Source: Trichosporon coremiiforme (lineage: Eukaryota; Basidiomycota; Tremellomycetes; Trichosporonales; Trichosporonaceae). From it: a stretch of 64,000 nucleotides of DNA. Positions within the stretch are counted from its first letter, which is position 1, and each line of letters begins with the position of its first letter. Positions 33,841-46,541 of this stretch are shown piece by piece. Both the position numbers and the translations under genes were made by a program. The stretch spans positions 1 through 64,000 of the forward strand of contig BCJJ01000015.1 of the NCBI GenBank assembly GCA_039545355.1, given 5' to 3'. The notes below the pieces were generated by a model, which saw only the letters and a list, made by a program, of their open reading frames with translations, did not search any database and had not been told where the DNA came from.

Positions 33841-36800
33841 TGCTGTCGTGTGGGAGGTGAGTAAGCGGTGGCGGGGAAGACCGAGGTTCCTTATCCCCGG
33901 TGGACTGGTCGTTCGAGTTCGTCGGTTAGGTTATGTCGGTGAAGTCGTCGGTCTCGGAGTCGGCGCAGTATCGGCGTCGGCGTTGATCTGAGACAGAGCA
34001 GGAGTACGCGTCGTGCGAGATGGAGATTGTACGATAGCAACCTCGTCAGCGCGCTTTTCCCAGCGCTGAGCGTGGGCAGCTGACACTGACAACCTCCACC
34101 GGGTAACGTCAACCACCCAGGGCCGTCTATCAGCGCACGTCCTGCTGCGCAGATCCCACCCCACACTCACGTGGGGGAAAGGGCAATGTCCACCAGCCAA
34201 CCAGCCTTCATGCTGCGCAGCATCTCAATCTGTCGTCATCGAATTACAACTACCCACTAACCCAATAACAGGCATAATAGAACGCCGCGGAGCGGGGTAT
34301 TAGGTTGGGACTGACGTCGCTTGTTTCGCGCTGCGCGATACGAGGAGGCTGCACCCGAAGGCTGAGATACTGCGCGAGAAGTGGCATTGACAATGGTTGG
34401 CAGAGACGACCAAAGTGCAGTGGTGATGCATATTGAGGCAGAACGAGTGCTGCTGATAAGAAGTGGAAGGCGAAGCGCTACAGCTCTGAAGCGCCGCCGT
34501 TGGCGCCAAGGCAGTGTTCGGCGAAGGTACTTGGTGCGAGAGAAGCGTCCTAGGATCTGTCGTCGACTTACATGTGACCGTCGCTACATGAGGGACGCAG
34601 TTACAGCCGCCAGTTGTGAGTCGTGCCCCTTATTGTCGGCTCGAGCCTCGGAGGACCGCCGCTCGAAGACGGGAGGGAGTTCCCCAGGTGACGGGAGGCA
34701 CCGATGCGGAGCCGTATCCTCGCGGTGTCGCATATGGCGTCAGCCGTTCTAAGATGACGCCTTGTGACGTCGTCTGCGCAACATCAAGAGCTCGCCGATG
34801 TGTCGCCATACCAGCACCGCGCGCGGAAGGGCTACGATCACCCAGCGAGCCGAGGGGAAGGGAAGGTGGGGCGTACCGTATGGGCGTCACGGGCAGGTCC
34901 CGGCCCCCGAGAGAGGGCGCAGCCTGTGTTTCAAGGGAAACGATCAGCTCAATCCGTACGGCAGTGATCAACAGTGAGTCAGCGGAGCTGACTCGACTCT
35001 CACCGTCGCCCAGCCACCCCCAATCAACCTCACCAACCTGTTTTCTTCGTACTCGCCCCCACTGCGTCTCCCGCTTGTCGGTGCCCTCGTCTGTGCAATG
35101 AGAACGTGCTGGGCAGGCTATGTCGTAAAGAGCAGTCTTGAGGTCGTGAGCTACGAGGTGTATAGACGAAGCTGACACCAGACCTTTCTCGCCACCCGCT
35201 GATACCGGGATCGGGGCCATGGTGAGCTCTTCCGCTCACCGGAAAGCTAACCCCAGGCTGTGGTAGGTTCACTCTCGCTTGTTCGCTGCCACTTAAACCG
35301 CCATGGCCCACACGGCATTCGCCAGCTGAGAAGATGAGGTAGGATGGAGGGGCTCTTGGCCTGTCGCACTCAGCTGACCGCGGACGTCGCCCAATCTCAG
35401 CGCTTTCGGAGCCAAGGCTTGACTCGAACGCTGTTAACGCTGTCCCGAAGCCGATAGAGTGAAGAGGTAAGCCTACGAATTTGCTGTCAGAGCTGATATC
35501 AGTTCAGACGCTAGTGGCCTTGATTGCGGAGACGGCGGGTGAGATGAGCTTGCAGGGCAAGCCGGTCTAGCTGATGTCGGCATGTACCAACGTAGACGGT
35601 CAGCTAGATGTTTGGCTGGCTCTAGAGGTGATTCCAGGACTCTCTGCCCCTCGCAGGTCGTTGCCGGCCTGCACACCACGATGGATGATGGTTAGCTGGG
35701 GGGTCGTACATCGTCAGCTGACCGCGGTCTCGACGGCCGGAGGCCAGCCAGCCACAGTGCCATGTCTGGTCTATCGACTGTCAGTCATAGTAGCGCTTGC
35801 CTACTCACGCCAGAGTCTTCCAGGGAGTTGTACGCTCGCTCTCGCACGATGCGCCAAGTTCTTCAGGGGAGACCAAGCTATGACTTCCCTGTGCGAGCTG
35901 ACCTCAGACTCTCACCAGTCACTATTGGAGCGGTACGCTCTGCCGTCTCCGAGTTCGAGTGGACTGCAGCCTCCGACCTTAGGGTCCTAGCCCTGGTGGG
36001 TCAAACGCCTCGGTTCAGGCTTTCCGTTGACCTAACAAGAAGATTGCTTCGAAGAACGTCGGGGGGTATCAGGCGTTTACGCATTGGGCTAGGTTAAGGG
36101 GTGAGCTAGTCCGATGAAGCACTCAGAGCTGACTGCAGGCCGCGTCAGGCACAGAGTCCTTCGCTGCTTGACCGAGAACCGGAAAGAGTAACGTCTCGCC
36201 GACAGAGACGTCTGGCCTGTAGCGTCGATAGCGGTTAGTTGTCCATGATGCGGGTGAGCTGCGGTGCGCCTTGGAATCTCAGCTAACCATAAGTGAGGCC
36301 CGAGTTGCTCGTGTCCTGATCTGCGGCTTCAGCTGTCATGCCAAGACATATCCACCGGAAATACGGGAGCTGCCGACGTCGTCATCCAGCTGAGCCCAAT
36401 TACTGCCCAGCAAAGCCAGTTGCTGATCTGCCTGTAACGACCTCGAACGGGCGGACCGGAGGGAACATGGCAACCTCCCGCAGGAATCACAGACACACGA
36501 CGACAGCGGGCAGCCAAGCGAAGGGGTCTAGAACCGTCTGATGGCGTCGTCCGATGCAGCACAGGGGTCCGCTTTACGTTGCCCCGTCGAGTTCCGCAAG
36601 AGACGGCCGAGCGTGGGCCACTACCGACCATGCGTCTACCTTCTCGAGCTGTCGCAGCCATTCGTCGCGGGTCGTCCGTCTGGCTGAATCATAACCGCTA
36701 GATACTCGGCGAGCATCACATTGTCGAGAGTCAGTTATCTTCCGTGAGCCAAGAGACAAAGTCGACACTCCGCCGATCGGCGCCTTAACTGTCGCTCGTT

Positions 36801-38458
36801 CTTCCCGTCTCTTCACCGGCAGGCGATTGCTGAGGCTGGTCGTTGCTGTCAGTCTTGTCAGTACTGGGCCGTCTGCTCACGTTTCAGTGTCGCGTTATCA
36901 GTTAATCATCGAGAGGCGATTAGCTGCAGGGAGATCATCAAGTCGAAGGGAGGAGTGTCGCAACCTCGAACCAACTCGCAAACATCGAGATTCGTAACTG
37001 CCTCACTTGATGAGCAACGCGGCCCCGGTCGCGCAATCGGCCTCATCCTCCCGTGCTGCCACAATCAGGATCCAACTCCAGGAGTACGCACGCAAAGAAC
37101 TCACGAACGTGGCCATGCCATGTTCTCAGCGGCCTCTGGACAGGCACGGTGGAGTTGCTGGGTAGCAATGCTATGTGTGGAGCGGCGGTGTGCCATCCGA
37201 AGCTAGAAGCCGACCCGTGCCAAGTTTCGGTCCGCTGCTGATGGTGCCGTTCAAATGGGTGCAGGCATGAGGCGCCCGCGTGCTGTCGTAATGTGATCGG
37301 CGCGGTATACCCAACCTCTATCCTTGCTCCCTGCGCTCCTTGCGTCGCTCCGCGCTCCACACTGGACCCATTCAAGACGTTTCACGCACACAAGGATAGA
37401 CCGAAAGGCACACTGACCGAGCCCGCGCCGCTGCTGCCAGGACGGACATCTGCCCTGAGGGAGCTCGTTGCCACAGACACAGACACGTTTCAACGGACGT
37501 GCTACTCCGCTGCGGCCATTGCTGTGAATCTGAATCGTGCCTCCAGACTTCTGGGCCGTTACTTCGGTCGTCCGTGATCTGGTGAGGACTGGGCTCATTT
37601 GGCGTGCTTCTCGCCCGCTTTCTCGGACAAAAGGTCGACAAGGAAGAGCCGACTGCGGACTGTCTCTGGGCGACTCTGGGTGGCTTGGGATCAGAACGTG
37701 CAGTGGTGGCGCCGAACAAGCCCACTGCCGCGGGACGGCTGAGCTGCGTCAGACCTCGACTAGCGCCGTTCGTCAACTCCCCAATATTCAGAGTTTTCGT
37801 TGCATTGCGTCAAATACGCCGGAATGCTGGTGCGCTGGCCCACGGCCAAAGGACTGTTGCGTCAATTGCGTCACAACGACGAGGTGCATATGGTGCACTG
37901 CCCTTCAGCCCTGCCAACCCTGCACGCCTCCCCCCGGCTGGACTCATTCCCCTAGAGACCCGACGCCGGCACTGCTCCGCCTTCCCTCGGACCTCGCTCG
38001 ACGGAGGAATGCACCGCTGGACCCGGGTCCGAGTCGCGCTCCGAGCCCGGGACCCGAGCCGGGACGGAGTTGGAGCGCAGAGATCGAATTGCGTCAGAAC
38101 GGCTAGCCGCCGCAATACTGCCGGATTGCGGAGGACGAAGTTTTGCGAGTTTTTTGCTGTCCGTGGAGCGGAGTGAGGAGTCGAGTTCTCAAGGTGAAGC
38201 TCAAGCGCATGAGAACTTCGAGTAGTCTAGAGGATGACGGTCCGATCCACCGATCTGCGCCAGTGAATCAGCGATCGTTAATTCAGTCAGTGTGAGAAGC
38301 GAGGGCCAATGCAACTTTTAACTTTCGGTGCACTAATGAATACATTACAGAGCTGCTGAAGCTGGAATATGATGAGCGTATGATGAGGAAGATGAAAATC
38401 TAATGAGATTGCCTAGCGTATTGTATAGCATGCGAAGATCCGCCGGGATCGAGGAGCC
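33841..38458. other. 4.6-kb region with no recognised protein gene
   Basis: No family-level match was seen on either strand. The first 350 bases should be the promoter of the myristoylated orphan. The part from 34.97 to 36.3 kb is unusual and listed separately because intron-like signals cluster there. The rest (36.3-38.4 kb) shows only random open frames. Confidence 0.5.
34974..36293 (+). other. Cluster of intron-like signals, possible spliced non-coding or decayed gene
   Basis: Eight exact AGCTGAC/AGCTAAC heptamers, the branch-site form seen in verified introns here, occur on the plus strand at 34986, 35170, 35245, 35372, 35716, 35896, 36127 and 36281. Several sit in full intron-like units: 34974-35013 (GTGAGT to CAG), 35146-35181, 35222-35256, 35467-35507 (GTAAGC to CAG), 36101-36138 and 36254-36293. 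The stretch 35014-35145 is open in one frame, but the next exon-like piece stops (TGA) in the only continuing frame. I could not build a coding model through the cluster. Candidate spliced non-coding RNA or pseudogene. Confidence 0.35.
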
Positions 38459-40946
38459 TTAGCGCTTCTCGTTGTGGTCGCCGATGGCCTCGGCGATCGA
38501 CTGTCGGGTGATCTGGCGCTGGATCTGGAGCTGGTCGTTGTGCGTCGGATGCGGGAAGTCGTGGTTGAGCTCAGCGTGCTTGAACTCCTTCTCGAAGAAC
38601 GACTCGGCGTTGGACGAGAGCTCGTCGTCCTCGGCGGGAACGATGATCTGCTGTCCAGGCTCCTCGAGGGCCTTCGCCTGCTGGCGAGCCTCCCACATGA
38701 CACGGAGCTCCTTGATACGGCTCTGGCGGTCAAGCTCCGGGTCGTAGGCCTTGTGACGCTTGAGGACGACACGCTCGAAGAGAGACAGGTGGCGGGGGTT
38801 GACGGCAATACCGTGGTAGTCCTTGGCGCGGCCCTCACGGACGAAAGCCCAGTAGCGGTCCTGCTCACGGAGGTCGAGGCCGGTGACGTCGGGGATGAAG
38901 ATCTCAGTGACGATCCATCCGAGGAAACCGAACCAGCACACAACCCAGAACTTGGTGTGGTCGTCAATGTAGTTGTAGATGACGGCGGGCATGAGGGCAC
39001 CGATCTTGCCAGAGGCAGCCGAGATACCATGGGCAGTGGCACGGACCGAGATGGGATAGACCTCAGCGGCGAGCAGGAAGGTGGTGCAGTTGGGGCCGAA
39101 CTGCTGGAAGAACGAGGCAAGGAAGTAGATGGTCTGGAAACCAGCAATGTGGGCGCGCGAGCGGAGCTGATTGTACCAGATGGCGGGGAGGAGGTAGAGG
39201 ATACCGCAGAACAGTAGGCCGATAGACTGCATGCGCTTGCGTCCGTAGAATTTGTGGTCGACCATCAAGGCAGCGAGGTAGTAGCCGACGAGCGAGACAC
39301 CGACGTTGAGCAGGTTCCAGAGCCATCCGGTCATGACAGACTTGGAGCCGGGAGTGATGACCTTGATGAACGAAGAGGCGAAGAGCTTAGCACCGTAGAA
39401 GAGGAAGTCGGCAGTGAGCCAGCCCATGGTCGTACCGATGAGGCGGCCACCGAAGTGGGTCGCGACAAGGCGGAGCGACTGGATGTCGTAGCCGGACTGG
39501 TTGACACGGGCGTTCTTCTTCGACTTCTGGAGAGCGGCCGAGGAGTAGGTCTGCTTGTAGTAACGGTGGTAGGCGAGCCAGAGGGTAGGAGGAATCATGA
39601 AGGCGAACGAGAGACGGAACGTCCACTGGGCGGTCTTCTTCGAGTAGGGCGGGGTCGAGCCACCGTGGAAGATGAGGAGCATGATGATCAGGAGAGCCTG
39701 GTTGAGGAGCTGGCCCCAACCCTGCATGAGGAACGCAAGAACGACGTTACGGCCACGGTGGAGCTTGTCGTCGGTCTGCGAAGAGCCGGAGGACGAGGAC
39801 TTAGCCTCGAGGGCGGTGGTCGAAGTCATGGGGTACTCGCCACCGACACCGAGGGTGTAAACGAACTGAGACCAGGCGTAGCAAATAACCCAGCCGTTGA
39901 GGGTGGTACCCCACGAAGCGGTAAGCATGACGAGACCGAGAGCCATAACAAGAGCGTCTTGGACGAGACCGACACGGCGACCAATCCAGTCACCCTCGAA
40001 ACCGACACCGATCTGACCACAAATGATACCAATGATTTGAATGTACGAGACACCGGCGACCCAGTTAGCCTCACAGACCTCGTGGGTCTTCCAGCACTCG
40101 GGCCAGACAGACTGGAAGAGCGACGAGATGTTACCGATGGAGACTGGAGATGGTTAGCGACTGACCAGACGTAACGTATCATGCCATGTGCGCCATGAAT
40201 GATGCTTCTTTTTCTGGATCGGCGCTTGAACCGGGAAGCGAGGTGACAACCGGAGTTCGGCTGATAGCGCTTGCGCCGGCCGATTGTGAACGCACGTTCC
40301 CGCGCAGTGGATCGGCGCTGAATGGCAGAAGTGGCAGGGCGCACCACTTTAGACCATTCACTGGAGCGCATGCCTCACCGCGTAGGGGCGAGAGAGGCAC
40401 ATGACAAAAAGTCGCCGGCGCACAATGGCGCAAGAATGGAAATGGAATGGAGCCCATGATCGTGCGTGATGCGCTGGTACTTACAGATGGTGTAACCCTC
40501 GGTGAACATGCCCATTCCGGTCACGACGTAGCGGCGGCAGTAGGCGTTGAAAGGCGAGAGGGGGTCGTTCTTGAACATCTCCCAGATGACCTTGAGCTCG
40601 CGCTTGCACTCAGCCGTCGCCTGATGGTTCACCCAACGCTGGCGCTCCTTGAACGGCAGGTCCGCCTGGATTGTCAGCTGGCTGCATGCAGGATGGATTG
40701 GCTGGCCCGTTGCTGGCTGGCTGGGGGAAGCGCGTGGTTCGAGGAAGGCGCGTATAGCAAACTTTCTCGAAGGCGCTGACGTCTCCGCCGGCGGGCCACA
40801 TAGCCGCTACTCACCCAGTAGACACCCTCCTCGGTGTAAGAGTCCTGGGGGCAGAGGTCGTTGAAGAGGGGGTGCTTCTGCGAGAAGTCGACCTTCTGCT
40901 CTCCCGCGGGGAGACGGTCCTCGTCGCGGAGCTCGGGAGGGAACAT
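38459..40946 (-). CDS. MFS transporter, PHS/Git1-like
   Basis: Three exons (40946-40815, 40665-40485, 40143-38459) give 665 residues. After a soluble N-terminus (about 90 residues) come about 12 membrane segments. The block GVGFEGDWIGRRVGL is the MFS loop 2-3 motif, and YTLGVGGEYPMTS is typical of the phosphate:H+ symporter and glycerophosphoinositol permease (Git1) branch. AEVYPISVRATAHGISAASGK matches the second-half motif of the sugar-porter superfamily. The long hydrophilic C-terminus includes ELNHDFPHPTHNDQL. It sits in the plasma membrane and probably carries phosphate, glycerophosphodiesters or another organic anion; the substrate is not readable. All exon joins are in frame with GTGAGT/GTAAGT donors. 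Confidence 0.88.
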
Positions 40947-43294
40947 CCTAGAGAGCTATGGGCGGCGGCTTGGCGAGGACGAGAATAGATGTGCTTTTGC
41001 TTGGAAGCTAGCTTAGGGGGTGCGCGCAGTGGTATGCGTGTACGGCGCCAAGTTGTCGAGCTCGATGCCAAGTCTCGATGAGACGAGAGTGGGTGACTGA
41101 GGTGTCGGAAAGAAGTTTGAGGGGAAAGCCAAGAATTGGGCGTGCGTCTGGGCAGTAATAAATGCGGCGGCTGGTTGGGTCGGCTACGGTGGCTACGCTG
41201 ACTGCGTTAGGATTTCGTGTGCAAACTGGGCCCATACCCCAGACAGACTCGCGTCGGACCTGCGTCGGACCTGGCTGCTGTCGCAGTCTGCCCGCGGCCA
41301 GCTCGTAGCCGTCCCGGTATCCTTTGGGCCAGAAGCTGACGAGCTACGCCTGACGAGCCCGGCATGCCTGAACGCCCTCTTTGGAGAGAACCCTCTGCAA
41401 GGTGGATCCCTGACGTATTGGCTGGTCGCTTCTGCAGCAGGACTCGCCGACTCGCTTTCAGGTGCCGGCGGAGCTTACGGTGCTTACGATTTCTGGAAAG
41501 AGAGCGGGTGCGCCCTGGTGCCCCCCGCCCTGGCTGGGCAGGCGAGCGGCATGCCCTGTCTGGCAGAAATCTTTCAGTGCCACACGTGGGTGCATCTGCA
41601 GCCAATCGGAGGCTTAGTTGGCCCGATCATTAGAAACGTTCGTCGTGCCTGTCGATGGCCGCTCGATCCGCCTCCTGATTCTGTCCGAACATTGCCCTGA
41701 ATCGCCAAGCGATGCACACCAGTCTGCATCACCCGTGCATCCTCATTGTTTCCATCGACGATGCTTCTGCGGCTTGGCGAGCAGTCACGTTCGCTCCTTG
41801 GCAGGCATGATATACGACTTCGACCTGATGTGCTCATGTAGATCGGTGCATGTGATAGTGATCGTGTGACCGAGCACCGTCAACGTCGACAGAACCATCG
41901 GTGGTGACGAACACGTTCATGGTGGATGGAGACAGTCGAGACATTCACGAACGTGCGTGAGTCTGGCGGCATGTACCGGCGCACTGGCGCGCGACTGGCT
42001 TCTGGCCCTGGGTCTCTTGGCCCCTCAGCCATAGACCGCGCCTGCCTCGGGTTGCGCAGTTATTCTCAGCCTGCTCACTGCCGGGAGCAAAATTTTCGGG
42101 CCGACCCTCCACCGCAGGCGCATCCACATGCGTCCATCCTCTAGCCTCAAGTCCGCATCAATCCGCTATCAGTAGTCACGTGACTTAATCAGGATGTCCA
42201 AGTTCCGCGATCACACCTCGGTCAGAGGCACCGTTGTGGCGATACGTGCTCTTGAGCCAGGGGTGGGGCCAGCGAGTGAGGAGCAGCGTGCGGCCTTGCC
42301 CGTGGCGGCCGTGCGGGCGAGGGCGGCGTCCCGGACCGACGGCTGCAGCTCACCCCGTCATTGTCCAATGACGAGCGCCGTGAATCAGATATTTCGACGC
42401 TAGTGCTCGTTAGTGTGGAGTCGGACCCTCAGGACCCTGGTTACGGAAATCTTATCAGTATTAACTGTGCTGCATATACCATGTCTGTCACCCAAAGACC
42501 GGCCTAGCTCGCGAGCACATTACCCCGACGATTCCTCTGGGCTGAATAGCAATCGGTCGCAAGCACCAGTGCCAGTAACACTCACGCACGCTCTTCTCTG
42601 CCTGAAACCAGCTTCGGAGCTTCAGTCGTCCGACGAAGTCCACTCTTTCCCCCTCCTCGGTTGCATCGGCAGGCACATCGGAGCCGCTGGCTGTCCTTTA
42701 TCAGGATATAGGACGCACAATCGTGAGCTCACGCTTAGAGTTCGCGCCAATCGACGCCTCACGCACATGCATAAACTCCTAGATCAATCAGATACCCCAT
42801 CATCGTTCCTCTGCTCTCCCTCCTGAGCCGCTCTCACCAGGCCTCTGAAACGCACCGTATATCAGTTTCCCCATTTCCCCTTCGTCCTCGCTAACCCCCG
42901 ACCACCCTCATGAACCCATATGCCCCTCAGCACCCCCTCCAGCCCCGCATATCCGCGCCCCCTTGTCGATGCCTCATTCCGTTCCTCGTGCCTCTGGACG
43001 GCCGCGCGATACCTTATTTTGCTTGTCCAGTTCTTTTTTGGGTCACCGCGACTCACGTCTGGTACACGATATGGTTCACCAGGGACCCTGGAACGTCAGC
43101 TCTCAAGCTCGACCTAGAACCTCGAACGTGCATTCCCAAAATGATCGAACGTGAACCGGATCCGCATGTCCGCACATCGTCTCGCTGCTGATAATAGCAC
43201 CGGGGGATTCCTTAGCACCGGAAAGGTTTTCGGGTTTCGGTACAATGCGTGGCTGAGCAGCTGCTGGGCCACACGGGCCCTGAATGGAAAGGTG
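40947..43294. other. Intergenic region transporter/FAH gene
   Basis: It holds the transporter promoter at the left and the 3' end of the FAH-domain gene at the right. No gene, tRNA or repeat is recognised. In the last few hundred bases there is an open frame downstream of the FAH stop (43114-43371) that includes VLRNPPVLL. This resembles a FAH C-terminus, but no splice from the last exon reaches it in frame. Confidence 0.45.
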
Positions 43295-44999
43295 CTACTC
43301 ACCGATGCCACCAGAAATCGAGCAACGGACCTCGTCGCCATCACGCAACCAGACTCCGCGGCTGGCGCCAATCCCGGCCGGTGTTCCGGTAATTATCACA
43401 GTCCCGGCTGGGAGCGTTGTGCCCTGGCTCAAGTGAGAGATGAGTCTGGAGAAATAATCAGTCACGAGATCATTTTCGAGGTCGATCCACACCTCTGGAC
43501 TCAACTCACTCGGAAACAGGCCAAATCATGTTGCGCGCGCTGCCATTCTGAACGATCCCGCCGTTGAGCCGAGTCTCGAGCACAAGGTTGCGCGGGTCCG
43601 GCAAAAGTGCGGTCGATACGAGGCACGGACCGAGAGGGAGGAACTTGTCGAAGCCTGGGAGGGTTAGACGACCGGCGATCGACTAATCGAGCTTCGCTAA
43701 CGAAACATACCCTTGGAATAGCCCCACTGACTGCTCGTTTCTTGGACCCTTCTTGCCGTCAAGTCGTTCGCACATGTCCACCCCAGAACGAAGTCGATCG
43801 CTTCGTCCGGAACGACATTCTTGCAGTCTCGGCCGAGGACGACAGCGAGTTCAACTTCATAGTCTACCTCATCGTGTTGAGCACATCGAGGGATAGGAAT
43901 AGCCTCGCCCGGGTTGGCGATAGTGGTAGGTGGCTTGAAGAATACAGACGGCGCTGACGGCAGGGGCTGGTTAAGTTCTCGAGCGTGATCAACGTAGCTG
44001 AGGCCGATGGCGCGCACGGTCCCTGCCTGATTGGGAGAGATAGGACTGAGCAGCTGCGTGTGTGAGCTCACGCCGCGAAGGTCGTGCGACAAGGTCATCC
44101 TTATTTACTTCGCTGGGTGAAGTACTGATGATCCAATCTTAAATGCGGGCAAGGATGGGCATTTACGCATTGACTCACCTCGTCGACTTGAACAACTTGA
44201 CCAGTCCGACCTTGAAGCGTCCACGGAGAGTGCCCTGCGAGGACATGGGCGTAGATGGGAACGTTCTTTGCGTACGCCATTCCGACTGAAACATCAGCAT
44301 TGCACTCTCGTTACCTACTGGGCACAGCAGAGCACAAGGTGATCGACGTGATCGGGGGGCGGGCAAACGCGACGCCCACCGTGGCCGGGAGGACCAGCTC
44401 CACTCACTGTCAAGCGACTGGTCGACGGGCTCTCCCCACATCTCGCGACCGCTGGAGACGAAGCGGATCAGGCGGTGGAAGGGCTATCGTTAGCGGAGAA
44501 CATGTGAACCCCGAATGCTACGAGCTGCGCAACTCGCCGCTCCTCCAGCACAGCTGTCTTCTACTGATCGGGGCACGAAGGCTTGAAGGCACATCGTCGG
44601 TCTCGGCAATAACTCACATGACTCGGAAGATGACCGTCGGGTTGATAAGACTGAGAGGGTTGTGTGGTCAGCATTCGTTCTAAGACACCAGAAGAAGAAC
44701 GTTATCGGATAATAGAGAACATGTGAGAAGTGATAAATCAAGAGCGTATTAGGCTTCACGCGTGGATTAAGGCTCATCTTTTCATCGAGAAGGATGGAAG
44801 AGATACTCACGGGAGTGGCCACGCCGACTGGAGGCGACACGCCATTGCCAAGAACGGGAAGAGCCGTGACGCTCACGCCGTTAACACCGTTGGTGCGTGT
44901 GCCGTGCAAGGCAGGGCTGAGGGTGCCGTTGCGAAACGAGGGCATATTGATATGATTATCTAGCAGGGGAATAGTCATGAAGTTGCGTGGAAGCGCCAT
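43295..44999 (-). CDS. Fumarylacetoacetate hydrolase-domain protein
   Basis: Seven exons are proposed: 44999-44811, 44650-44618, 44483-44408, 44285-44179, 44053-43711, 43654-43510 and 43445-43295. The conserved part is convincing: FHRLIRFVSSGREMWGEP, DIGMAYAKNVPIYAHVLAG, LLSPISPNQAGTVRAIGLSY, the metal-binding DYEVELAVVLG, FVLGWTCANDLTARRVQ, LVLETRLNGGIVQNG, and LSQGTTLPAGTVIITGTPAG. FAH-fold enzymes cleave C-C bonds of beta-diketo acids or decarboxylate oxaloacetate (FAHD1). The first two exons, giving a 74-residue extension with no homology features and a 33-nt exon, are uncertain. The stop used (GGIGE then TAG) overlaps a possible donor, so the real end may differ. The domain call is secure, the ends are not. 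Confidence 0.8.
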
Positions 45000-46541
45000 G
45001 GGGGCGGCTGGGGGTGGGAGAAAGAAGGAAGATGAGGAGGTTGGGTCGACGAAAAGAATTGACGAGCTGAAGGATCTTAAAGGTGGACGAGGGGAAGGCG
45101 GGTGCAGGCGCAAGGAGTTGATTGAGGTGTCTGAGGCAAGGAGCGTCGACTGGGAGCATGAGACTGAGGGCCGGGCCGAAGAGGGCATGGCAGTGAGAAA
45201 GTAAGGGACAGCGATCACGACGATCTCGATTCAAGCTAGGTCCGACCCCCCTTGGGCTTCCTCCGTCTGTAGCGATCTGGGCGCGATGCGCGGTCAGATC
45301 CAGTCATCCCATTCCCGCACCCCGCAGTTTCCTCTTTCGTGTCCCCACGTCGCACGTAGCCGCGTTTGTGCCGGTATGCAAACTCTCAGGCGATCTCTGG
45401 CTTCGGAGCAGCCTGCATAAGGTAACCTTCCATTAGCCTGGACACAGCTCCCAACTTTCCCCGAAGGGAGCGAAGCCTTTCTCGCCCGCGACTTCGCACT
45501 GGTTCCCACCGGTTGTCGGTACAGAAATGCCCCATGGTGGCTGGGGCGGTTCAGAATGGCGCATAGCGGTCCGTCGGCAAGACGAAGTTTGTCGAAGACT
45601 GCCACGGCGGCGGGACGTGAGACTCTCCGCCGTGAAGACTGCCGTGCCCTTCCTGCCTCCGAGCAAGTTGCTCCTTCGGGCTTGCACCTTAGGTCATCGC
45701 AATCGGATCCGATCGCTCAGACCGTATACACACTCCCTCCCGATTCTCTGTCGGTCGGAGTCGAGAGATGTTGTCCTGTTGTCAGGGATGTTCACCCAGT
45801 CTGCCCGATGGGGCTCCTCACGTGCGTATCCTAGTCTGCCTCGCTGACACTCGAGGCATGGCAGATACTGCCCGATGCTCTGCGGCAGCTGTTGTAAGTG
45901 TTTGACGACCGCTCTGCTGGAAGGAACTTGGTGAGCAATGCGGTGATTATGAGAACGTCGCTTTTCGGTGTGATGCAAACGTGTCCGTGTTCGCGGTATA
46001 CGGCGTCTAACGTAACTCAGTACGGCGGCGATGATGACATCATCTCTCACAATCATAAAGGAAGACAGTCGAGGCGCGATCCATCAGAGGCTGCAGTAAC
46101 AATCATCCTCAAATCTGCTCTGTGCTTGACTGGCTGCAGATACGTACGCGGTATGGTTGATCTTCGCTTTTCTTGAAATTCTAGAGGCGAGCGAAGGCGG
46201 AATGAATGCTCACTAAGATGTGACAGGCTGATACTGGCTGGTCTGCCATTTCCGTTCGTGGTAGCAAGCCCGTCTCGCTGGGGGCATTTGTCAATGCAAC
46301 GAGGTGTCAGGGCCTCACATGCATGGTCTGCGCAATACGTCCAATCAATCATTCCAATCTCTGCAGCTGAAAGGTTGACTTTGGTCGCCTGAGCGGATCG
46401 TTTAAGAGACATGGGACCCTCCGCGCTCCAGTCGAGCTCACCAGCTCATGGTGCTGCCTTTTACAAACTGCATACATGTCTAAGTTATGCTAAAGGTTAT
46501 CGGCGCAGGACAGAGTGTTTGTGGATTGTGACATGACATTC
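45000..46541. other. Intergenic region FAH/RING genes
   Basis: The first 250 bases look like a pyrimidine-rich 5' leader of the FAH gene (on the minus strand). Nothing else is recognised: no splice-signal clusters, no repeats, and only short random open frames. Confidence 0.45.

Noticed and set aside
33841..38458. Transposon remnant
   Set aside because: I found no terminal repeats, target-site duplication, reverse-transcriptase or transposase motif.
39254..40174. 306-codon open frame antisense to the PHS-type transporter
   Set aside because: Antisense shadow; low-complexity Glu/Asp/Val/Arg-rich translation with no domain.
43114..43371. Extra last exon of the FAH gene with VLRNPPVLL
   Set aside because: It resembles a family C-terminus, but none of the available donors and acceptors joins it in frame, so the nearer stop was kept.
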